This document shows positions 16,889 to 22,850 of a stretch of 64,000 bases of DNA, piece by piece. The first letter of the stretch is position 1. Each line of letters starts with the position of its first letter. Under the pieces are notes generated by a model that was given only the letters and a program-made list of their open reading frames with translations, was not told where the DNA came from and made no database searches. The position numbers and the translations under genes were made by a program. The stretch is taken from contig CAWHKZ010000004.1 of the NCBI GenBank assembly GCA_963830165.1, positions 62,001 through 126,000 of the forward strand, given 5' to 3'. The DNA is from Bog-756 sp963830165. GTDB taxonomy: Bacteria; Actinomycetota; Acidimicrobiia; Acidimicrobiales; RAAP-2.

Positions 16889-17365
16889 GTGAGCGACGCC
16901 GGGCAGCCTCAGTTCCCAGAGCGACTTCCCGTGAGCCGCTTGCGGGATGTACTCCCGGTTGACCAGCCAGATAGGGCGCTGCCCTACGGTGGACGGGTCC
17001 AGATCCTGAGCGTCGAGCGGTACGACGCTCGCGTGGGGGTGAACTGGCGGTTGGCTCCGATTCCTGATGCGGTCGAGCAACATGAACTAGCCATGGACGT
17101 TCACGAACGGGCGACGAGCGGACTATCTGACGAGGAGCGAGAAGCCCGATGGGATGAACTTGTTCGGCGACTCGTCAGCCCTGGCCTGTGGGTCCACCTT
17201 TCAGACGACATCGGTACGACTTACCGCTCGTGTGGCGGAGGCAGCCACGGAGGTAGTCAAGAGAAGGTCGGCCGCATGGACTTCGTCCCGGCGGTGCCGA
17301 AAGCGGCATCCGTCCTCACGGTCCACTGGGGCAACTTGGAGTTCGCAATTCTATTGCCGCCATGA
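16889..17365 (+). CDS. Hypothetical protein
   Basis: A 158-residue protein, not firmly recognised. It begins at about GTG 16889 (GTG 16883 is possible), with TAAGAT at 16875-16880 as a candidate -10 box. Coding character is supported by a sensible composition (acidic helix DEEREARWDELVRRL) and by DDIGTTYRSCGGGSHGGS followed by FVPAVP, which resembles a hypothetical-protein type I have seen in actinobacteria. There is no membrane segment or known catalytic motif. Its last residues (WGNLEFAI) are encoded by DNA that resembles a repeated motif seen at 16760-16781, so the 3' end may have been supplied by a mobile-element end. Confidence 0.55.
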   Translation: MSDAGQPQFPERLPVSRLRDVLPVDQPDRALPYGGRVQILSVERYDARVGVNWRLAPIPDAVEQHELAMDVHERATSGLSDEEREARWDELVRRLVSPGLWVHLSDDIGTTYRSCGGGSHGGSQEKVGRMDFVPAVPKAASVLTVHWGNLEFAILLPP

Positions 17366-17435
17366 ACCATCGGCCCCTGTCCCCAAACACCGGTTATACA
17401 GGTGATCCACCCCCTGGGCTAGGCATCCGGGGGAT

Positions 17436-17464
17436 CCTCCTCGGGTGCAATCCCGACCTGGAGG
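17436..17464 (+). promoter_or_regulatory. Hairpin that pairs with the integrase ribosome-binding site
   Basis: CCTCC-TCGGG and CCCGA-(cct)-GGAGG form a stem with a 3-base bulge around a 6-base loop. The right arm contains GGAGG (17460-17464), the Shine-Dalgarno sequence placed 6 bases before GTG 17471, so folding would hide it. This is a structural observation only. Confidence 0.4.
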
Positions 17465-17470
17465 TGTGCG

Positions 17471-17743
17471 GTGGTGTGGAGTCCGACTTACGAGAGTCAC
17501 GTCCGTCCGGACGGTGAGCTCGAGTACCGAATCGGCCACGAGTTGGTCGATCAGTTCCTGGAGTTCGTGGTGGGCCGGGCCCGTCCGAACACCGTGCGGT
17601 GCTACGCCCACGACCTGAGTGTGTTCTTCACCGTGGTGGAGAAGGAGCCCGTCGAGGTGACACCGAAGGACGTGATGGCCTTCGTGACCGCGCAGCGCCG
17701 CCGCCGTCGTCGACGCACACCGTGCCATCCAGCTGGCCGATGA
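17471..17743 (+). pseudogene. Truncated tyrosine recombinase/integrase (N-terminal domain only)
   Basis: The first ~75 codons encode a SAM-like core-binding domain of a phage-type integrase: GHELVDQFLEFVVGRARPN, then TVRCYAHDLSVFF and EVTPKDVMAFVTAQRR. The catalytic domain with its R..HxxR..Y residues is absent. At about 17697 the sequence changes into an Arg-rich stretch and stops, while the adjacent frame continues as the C-terminus of an antitoxin. This is a remnant created by deletion or recombination and marks the region as formerly mobile. Confidence 0.75.
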
Positions 17744-17846
17744 CGACCATGAGCGGTTCCTCAAGGCGCTGGACGGTCCCGTCCATCCACCGAAGGAGCT
17801 CGTTGCCCAGGCCCGTCGAGCACGTCGACTCAAGCGAGTCGACTGA
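17697..17846 (+). pseudogene. C-terminal remnant of a DUF1778 (TacA-like) antitoxin
   Basis: In the frame ending at TGA 17844-17846 the encoded sequence includes VVDAHRAIQLADDDHERF, then LKALDGPVHPPKELVAQ, which matches the toxin-neutralising C-terminus of DUF1778/TacA antitoxins. The ribbon-helix-helix DNA-binding half is missing: upstream, this frame meets a stop at 17685 within integrase sequence. The toxin GTG follows its stop immediately. As it stands there is no start codon for the remnant unless translation shifts from the integrase fragment. Confidence 0.65.
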
Positions 17847-18350
17847 GTGCGCGTCGAGCGCCTCGGGGATCATCACCAACTCGGCTCGTTCAGCTGCGGT
17901 GTGAAGGCTCTTGACCACTGGCTGCGCGACCACGCCCTCGACAACCAACGACGCAACCTGTCGCGCACGTTCGTGTTGCTCGATGACGGAGACCGCGCCG
18001 TCGGCTTTTACGCACTCACGATGGGTGGAGTCCGCAGGGAGGCACTACCTGCTCGCTACGCAAGAGGGCTGCCTCCGTACGAGATCGGGATGGTGCTCCT
18101 GGCCCGCTTCGCCGTTGCGGACGATCACCAGAGTCAGGGGCTCGGTCGCGACCTGCTGATCGAGGCGATCGAGCGGGCCGCGGATGCCGGTACCCAGGCC
18201 GCTGCTCGGTTCATCGCCGTCGATCCGATCGACGAGAACGCGAGAGCGTTCTACGACATGTTCGCGTTCAAGCAGATCCAGGGCGACCGCGGCGGCCGGA
18301 TGTATCTACGGATCGATGACGCGCTGGCCGCACTCGAAGGCTCCGAATAA
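17847..18350 (+). CDS. GNAT-family toxin (TacT-like)
   Basis: A 167-residue GCN5-type acetyltransferase of the kind paired with DUF1778 antitoxins; characterised TacT proteins acetylate aminoacyl-tRNA and block translation. LGSFSCGVKALDHWL is a family hallmark, the acetyl-CoA loop is QSQGLG (95-100), and the conserved Tyr lies in ARAFYDMF (135). GTG 17847 directly follows the antitoxin stop. The toxin looks complete while its antitoxin is beheaded, which raises the question of how the cell tolerates it. Confidence 0.88.
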   Translation: MRVERLGDHHQLGSFSCGVKALDHWLRDHALDNQRRNLSRTFVLLDDGDRAVGFYALTMGGVRREALPARYARGLPPYEIGMVLLARFAVADDHQSQGLGRDLLIEAIERAADAGTQAAARFIAVDPIDENARAFYDMFAFKQIQGDRGGRMYLRIDDALAALEGSE

Positions 18351-18633
18351 GCGAAGCCCCGGCTTCGGTCGCCGAAGCGGACGACCAGATACCTCGGGTG
18401 CGCTCCCTGCATCACAGCACCCGCAAACTACGAAGGATGAAAACACCAAGAGGCAGGGCCAGGTCCCAGCCCCGCAGCGGCTATCTCCATTCCATCGGCC
18501 CTGCTGCCGCGGCCAGCCGACGACCGTTGGTAGATCGACCCCTCGCCGTTGCCCCGTTTGCCTCCCACGCCTGCCCCGATCCTCGTTGCTGACATCGGCT
18601 GTTTTGAGGTTACGCCCGGGTGTGTAATTGCAA
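18351..18633. other. Intergenic region between toxin and tRNA-Val
   Basis: I see no gene here. GCTTCGG-TCG-CCGAAGC (18362-18378) is a 7-bp hairpin 12 bases after the toxin stop and could terminate it, though no T tract follows. I looked for a copy of the tRNA-Val 3' end that would mark an attachment site and did not find one. Confidence 0.4.
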
Positions 18634-18659
18634 GAAACCCCAGCCTGAGCTGGAGTTTC
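18634..18659 (-). terminator. Terminator of tRNA-Val
   Basis: On the minus strand GAAACTCCAGC and GCTGGGGTTTC pair in 10 of 11 positions (one G-T pair) around a TCAG loop, followed by TTGCAATT. It begins 2 bases after the tRNA CCA end. Confidence 0.75.
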
Positions 18660-18661
18660 TC

Positions 18662-18737
18662 TGGTGGGCCGTGCGGGACTTGAACCCACGACCCCTTGCG
18701 TGTCATGCAAGTGCGCTACCAACTGCGCCAACGGCCC
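18662..18737 (-). tRNA. tRNA-Val(GAC)
   Basis: A complete cloverleaf with a 7-bp acceptor stem GGGCCGT/ACGGCCC, anticodon stem CTTGC/GCAAG with loop ATGACAC (anticodon GAC), T-loop TTCAAGT and an encoded CCA. It lies next to the truncated integrase and toxin region, as tRNA genes often do beside integrated elements. Confidence 0.95.
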
Positions 18738-18812
18738 GTGGGGGACGACGTTACCACCCACTCCCCCGGCTGACGGCCGATGCGGGCCCTGCGGACGGCA
18801 CCCCCACTGCCG

Positions 18813-19631
18813 CTACGGCGAGGAGAACGTCGACGCGGTCGGCTGTGCGGCCTCCAGGGCCTGCCAACCGCTGAGCAGTCGCTTGCGCTCCGCTTCGGCG
18901 GCGTGCCCCCCACGCACGCCGAACAGCCGCTTCGCCCACAGGAGATAGGCCGCCACCAGGACGTTCAGCACGAGGGCCAGGACCTTCAGGACACTGACCT
19001 TCAGGAACAGCTCGTAGATCTCGTACGGGATGAACAGGCAGGTGGCGACGAAGGTCAGGTACTCGGCCCACCGCATGTTCCACCACAGCCCGACGGCCTC
19101 GGTCGCCTCGACCGCGGCCAGGGCGAGGAAGATCAGCGCCAGAACGATCAGGTGGGTCGGTGAGTAGTCGAACGCCTTGCCGAGGTAGCCGAGCAGCCCC
19201 CGCACCCGGCTGACCGTCGCCCCACCCCCGTTGAGGGCGTTCATCAGGTCCTCGTAGTCGTTGTGCAGCGTCCGGTCGTGGCCGGCGAAGGTGAAGAACG
19301 CCACCGCCAGAAGGCACAGCAGCAGCACGTGCACCACCCGGTCGAGGGCGATCAACCGCAGGACGTACCGGTCGCGCAGCGCCGGACCCCGCAGCGGCAG
19401 CTCGATCTCCTCCCGACCCGGAACCCGCGCCCCGTCCGGCTGGTCGGCGGGGTCGACGGGCACCCAGGCGTCACACCGCAGGCACCGGCACCAGCGCACC
19501 CCCTCGACGTCCCGGGCGACGAGGGCATCCTCCGGGGTGACGGTCCGGGCACCACCCCCCACCAGGGCGTGACCGCTCCAGGCGCAGGTGAACAGTTCGA
19601 ACCGGTTCTCCGGTCGCTTCCTTCGGGCCAC
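18813..19631 (-). CDS. DUF2127-family membrane protein with N-terminal Cys-rich segment
   Basis: A 272-residue protein. The N-terminal ~75 residues include CAWSGHAL and WCRCLRCDAW, a small Cys cluster that could bind zinc. Four hydrophobic segments follow, with the GYLGKAFDYSPTHL and WWNMRWAEYLTF..FIPYEIYEL features of DUF2127. The function of the family is unknown. The start is GTG 19631 with no Shine-Dalgarno sequence; TAGGGT ends 6 bases upstream, so a leaderless message is likely. It is transcribed divergently from the PhyH gene. Confidence 0.88.
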   Translation of the reverse strand: MARRKRPENRFELFTCAWSGHALVGGGARTVTPEDALVARDVEGVRWCRCLRCDAWVPVDPADQPDGARVPGREEIELPLRGPALRDRYVLRLIALDRVVHVLLLCLLAVAFFTFAGHDRTLHNDYEDLMNALNGGGATVSRVRGLLGYLGKAFDYSPTHLIVLALIFLALAAVEATEAVGLWWNMRWAEYLTFVATCLFIPYEIYELFLKVSVLKVLALVLNVLVAAYLLWAKRLFGVRGGHAAEAERKRLLSGWQALEAAQPTASTFSSP

Positions 19632-19637
19632 GCGATC

Positions 19638-19647
19638 ACCCTAGGCT
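19638..19647. promoter_or_regulatory. Overlapping divergent -10 boxes
   Basis: The minus strand reads TAGGGT (19643-19638), six bases before GTG 19631. The plus strand reads TAGGCT (19642-19647), upstream of the PhyH gene. The two boxes share the central TA, so the divergent promoters may exclude one another. Confidence 0.5.
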
Positions 19648-19677
19648 TGCCGCGCCGGGACGAAAGGGGCATCGACA

Positions 19678-20481
19678 GTGACGGACGTGGACGACGCGCT
19701 GCAGGAGATCGACGAGGTCGGCTACACGATCCTGGAGGACGTGATCGAGCCGGACCTCCTCGACGCCCTGGACGACGACCTCGACCGGCTCGAGCGCGAC
19801 CTCTCGATCGTTCCGGCGTCAAACGCCTTCGAGGGCACGAGGACCGTGCGGATCTACAACCTCCTGGCCCACGGCCCGAACTTCGCCCGCATCCCGTTGC
19901 ACCCGTCGGTGCTGCCCGTGGTGGAGGGCGTGCTCGACCCCGGCCTGCTCGTGTCGTCGCTCTCGTCGATCGCCATCGGCCCCGACGAGACCCCGCAGCC
20001 CGTCCACGCCGACGACCAGATCATCCCGCTGCCCAAGCCCCACCCGCCCACCGTGTGCAACACGATGTGGGCACTCACCGACTTCACCGAGGCCAACGGC
20101 GCCACCCGGCTGGTACCGGGCTCCCACCGGGCCGACCACTCCCCCGACCTGACCGCCCGGTACGACACGGTGCCCGCCGAGATGGGCCGGGGCAGCGTGC
20201 TCGTCTGGCACGGCAGCCTGTGGCACGGCGGCGGGGCCAACACCACCGACCGCCGTCGGGTCGGCATCGCCATGAACTACTGCGCGGGGTACATCCGCCA
20301 GCAGGAGAACCAGCAGCTGGGCCTCGGGCTCTCCACGGTGCGGACGTTCCCTCCCCGGCTCCAGGAGCTGTGCGGGTTCGGGATCTACCGGGGGCTCATC
20401 GGCCACATCGACAAGCAGGTCCCGGCCACGGTCCTGCTCGGGTCCGAGGCCGACCCCCGGCTCATCTGGGACCTGGCCTGA
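19678..20481 (+). CDS. Phytanoyl-CoA dioxygenase (PhyH) family protein
   Basis: A 267-residue Fe(II)/2-oxoglutarate-dependent oxygenase-like protein. The metal triad is visible as HADD (His and Asp near residue 110) and LWHGGGANTT with the distal His, followed by an Arg suited to bind 2-oxoglutarate (RRRVGIAMNY). WALTDFTEANGATRLVPGSH is characteristic. AAAGGGG lies 8 bases before GTG 19678. Members hydroxylate diverse substrates from phytanoyl-CoA to amino acids and natural products; the substrate is not indicated here. Confidence 0.9.
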   Translation: MTDVDDALQEIDEVGYTILEDVIEPDLLDALDDDLDRLERDLSIVPASNAFEGTRTVRIYNLLAHGPNFARIPLHPSVLPVVEGVLDPGLLVSSLSSIAIGPDETPQPVHADDQIIPLPKPHPPTVCNTMWALTDFTEANGATRLVPGSHRADHSPDLTARYDTVPAEMGRGSVLVWHGSLWHGGGANTTDRRRVGIAMNYCAGYIRQQENQQLGLGLSTVRTFPPRLQELCGFGIYRGLIGHIDKQVPATVLLGSEADPRLIWDLA

Positions 20482-20533
20482 CGTTCCCGTAGGCCGGTTC
20501 GTCCGACCACACCACACGGCGCTACCGTCGCGC

Positions 20534-21328
20534 ATGGGCCGAGCGGTGCTGCTCGACATCGACGGGGTTCTGACCATCTCGTGGCAGGCCCTGCCCGGGG
20601 CCGCCGACACGCTGCACTGGCTGCGCGACCTGGGGTCTCCGGTCCTGCTCGTCACCAACTCCTCATCGAAGCCCCGCCGCACGATCGCCGGCGTCCTGGC
20701 CGACGTCGGTCTGGCCGTGGCCCCGGACGATGTCCTCACCGCCGTCGGGGCGGCGCGTGCCTACCTGGGGGCCCACCACCCCGGCGCGCCCTGCTTCGTG
20801 GTCAACGAGGGATCACTCGCCGAGGACCTCGGGGGCATCGAGCTGGTCGGGCCGGACCGTGCCGGCGTGGCGCTCCTGGGCGGCGCCGGCCCGAGCATCG
20901 GGTACGCGGACCTCGACGCCGTGTTCCGGCTGGCGCTGGCCGGCGTGCCCGTCGTCGCCCTCAACCACAACACCCGCTTCCAGACGGCCGACGGCCCTGC
21001 ACTCGACATGGGTGCCTTCATCCCCGGGCTCGAGGAGGCGGCCGAGATCGCCATCCCGGTCATCGGCAAGCCGTCGCCGCACATGTTCGCGGCCGCCCTG
21101 GCGGCGCTCGGTGCCGAGGCCGGCGACGCCGTGATGGTCGGGGACGACCTGGTGGCCGACGTCGGAGGTGCCCAGGCCGTCGGCATCACCGGTGTGCTGG
21201 TGCGGACCGGCAAGTTCCGGCCCGACGACCTCACCGGCGACGGGCCACGACCGGACCACGTCATCGACGGCATCGGCGACCTGCCGACCCTCCTGCGCGA
21301 CCTGGGGGACGTGCCCCGACCGGGGTGA
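20534..21328 (+). CDS. HAD-superfamily hydrolase (class IIA, NagD/HDHD2-like)
   Basis: A 264-residue phosphatase-fold protein: motif I LLDIDGVL (nucleophile Asp near residue 8), motif II VTNSSS, motif III GKPSPHMF and motif IV MVGDDLVADVGGA. The large C2-type cap between motifs II and III places it with NagD, PGP and HDHD2 relatives that dephosphorylate small sugars or phosphoglycolate. The ATG has no ribosome site; TACCGT ends 5 bases before it, so it is probably leaderless. A long-stem terminator follows. Confidence 0.92.
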   Translation: MGRAVLLDIDGVLTISWQALPGAADTLHWLRDLGSPVLLVTNSSSKPRRTIAGVLADVGLAVAPDDVLTAVGAARAYLGAHHPGAPCFVVNEGSLAEDLGGIELVGPDRAGVALLGGAGPSIGYADLDAVFRLALAGVPVVALNHNTRFQTADGPALDMGAFIPGLEEAAEIAIPVIGKPSPHMFAAALAALGAEAGDAVMVGDDLVADVGGAQAVGITGVLVRTGKFRPDDLTGDGPRPDHVIDGIGDLPTLLRDLGDVPRPG

Positions 21329-21357
21329 GGCGCCGGCGCCCGGCGCACCATCACGCG

Positions 21358-21405
21358 ACACGCGCTCCCGACCCACACATCACGGTGCCGGTCGGGAGCG
21401 CGTGT
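21358..21405. terminator. Bidirectional terminator with 15-bp stem
   Basis: ACACGCGCTCCCGAC (21358-21372) pairs perfectly with GTCGGGAGCGCGTGT (21391-21405) around an 18-base loop. It lies between the convergent HAD and tRNA-Cys genes, 2 bases after the tRNA CCA end, and can serve both. Confidence 0.8.
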
Positions 21406-21407
21406 TC

Positions 21408-21482
21408 TGGAGGCGGCGGGCGGAATCGAACCGCCGTACGGGGCTTTGCAGGCCCCTGCCTAAACCACTCGGCCACGCCGCC
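21408..21482 (-). tRNA. tRNA-Cys(GCA)
   Basis: Acceptor stem GGCGGCG/CGCCGCC, U73 discriminator as in tRNA-Cys, anticodon stem GGGGC/GCCCC with loop CTGCAAA (anticodon GCA), T-loop TTCGATT and an encoded CCA. Confidence 0.95.
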
Positions 21483-21532
21483 TGGAGCGCCCGGTGATCC
21501 TATCGCCCTGACCGGGATGCTTAGATCTGCAC

Positions 21533-22558
21533 ATGCGAATCGGACTGATCGCCCCTCCGTGGACCCCCATCCCCCCCGTGCTCTACGGCGGCATCGAGCT
21601 CGTGGTCGATCAGCTGGCCCGCGGTCTCCAGGACGCCGGCCACGACGTCCTGCTCTACACCACCGGGGACTCGAGCTGCCCGGTGCCCCGCCAGTGGGTG
21701 CTGCCCGAAGCCGAGGGCCGGCGCATCGGCATGGCCGTGCCCGAGCTGCGCCACGTCCTGCACGCCTACGAGGCCGTCCGGGAGTGCGACGTCGTCCACG
21801 ACCACACGATCATGGGGCCGTTCCACTCCATCAACTATCCGGGTCTGCCCGTCGCCACCACCATCCACGGGCCGTTCAACAACGAGCTGACCGACCTCTA
21901 CCGGGCCACCTCGGGCCGGGTGCCGCTCATCGCCATCTCCCATGCCCAGCACCGGGCGGCCCCCGAGATCCCGGTGGAGCGGGTCATCCACCACGGTGTC
22001 GACGCCTCGCAGTTCCCCATGGGCGCCGGTGAGGGTGACGCCGAGGGTCCCTACGTGGTGTTCCTCGGCCGCATGGCCGACGACAAGGGCTGCCACCGGG
22101 CCATCGAGGTCGCCCGGCGGGCCGGCTTCCGCATCCTCATGGCGGCCAAGATGCGCGAGCCGTGGGAGGTGCAGTACTTCGCCGACAAGGTGGAGCCGCT
22201 GCTCGGCCCGGACGCCGTCTACCTGGGCGAGGTGTCCCACGAGCGCAAGCTCGAGCTGCTGGCGGGGGCCTCGGCCCTCCTCTTCCCCATCCGCTGGAAC
22301 GAGCCCTTCGGCATGGTCATGATCGAGGCCATGGCCTGCGGCACCCCCGTGCTGGCCTTCCCCGAGGGGGCGGCTCCCGAGGTGGTGACCGACGGGACCA
22401 CCGGGTTCCTGTGCGCCGACGAGGACGCCATGGTCGAGGCCCTGGGCCGGCTGGGCGAACTCGAGCGGGTGGACTGCCGGCTGGCCGTCGAGGGTTACTT
22501 CTCGACCCACCGCATGGTCGCCGAGCACATCGAGCTGTTCGAGACGATGACCGCCTGA
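21533..22558 (+). CDS. GT4-family glycosyltransferase
   Basis: A 341-residue GT-B enzyme using a nucleotide sugar. The acceptor half begins GLIAPPWTPIPPVLYGGIE, the donor half has VVFLGRMADDKG, and the E-x7-E motif is RWNEPFGMVMIEAM. There is no membrane segment, so it is soluble or peripheral. The ATG lies just after TTAGAT/TAGATC, compatible with a leaderless start. It stands apart from the glycan cluster at 27-38 kb and its B-type and A-type enzymes; the acceptor is unknown. Confidence 0.9.
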   Translation: MRIGLIAPPWTPIPPVLYGGIELVVDQLARGLQDAGHDVLLYTTGDSSCPVPRQWVLPEAEGRRIGMAVPELRHVLHAYEAVRECDVVHDHTIMGPFHSINYPGLPVATTIHGPFNNELTDLYRATSGRVPLIAISHAQHRAAPEIPVERVIHHGVDASQFPMGAGEGDAEGPYVVFLGRMADDKGCHRAIEVARRAGFRILMAAKMREPWEVQYFADKVEPLLGPDAVYLGEVSHERKLELLAGASALLFPIRWNEPFGMVMIEAMACGTPVLAFPEGAAPEVVTDGTTGFLCADEDAMVEALGRLGELERVDCRLAVEGYFSTHRMVAEHIELFETMTA

Positions 22559-22580
22559 GCGGCAGAGGACGCCAGGCTGC

Positions 22581-22790
22581 TCAGTCGCCGTGGCGCCGGA
22601 AGAGCAGCCACCCGATCAGCAGCACCAACGCCACCAGACCGGCCACCTCGAACGCGTCCCAGACCAGGCTGGCCAGGAAGTGCAGGAGGCCCAGCAGGAA
22701 CCACACGACCACCACGACGGCGACGACGCCGGTGACGACCTTGAGCGTCCCGTGTCCCGAGCCTGAGTCTGAGCTGCTCTCCTCTGCCAT
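22581..22790 (-). CDS. Small membrane protein
   Basis: A 69-residue protein with an N-terminal Ser/Glu/Asp-rich stretch, a first hydrophobic segment (about 17-42) and a second (about 47-64) ending in RRHGD, so both ends are probably cytosolic. No family is recognised. It is supported by a start-proximal TACGCT box ending 6 bases before the ATG, the same arrangement seen on the opposite strand for the divergent glnD gene 60 bases away. Confidence 0.7.
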   Translation of the reverse strand: MAEESSSDSGSGHGTLKVVTGVVAVVVVVWFLLGLLHFLASLVWDAFEVAGLVALVLLIGWLLFRRHGD

Positions 22791-22850
22791 CGTCCCAGCG
22801 TAACCCCCGAAGGTCGCGATCTGGCCGCGGCGCGGTGCTACGGTCCGTCG

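Noticed and set aside
17366..18737. Attachment-site duplication of the tRNA-Val 3' end
   Set aside because: I looked for a second copy of the tRNA 3' sequence near the integrase remnant and did not see one, so no att site is claimed.
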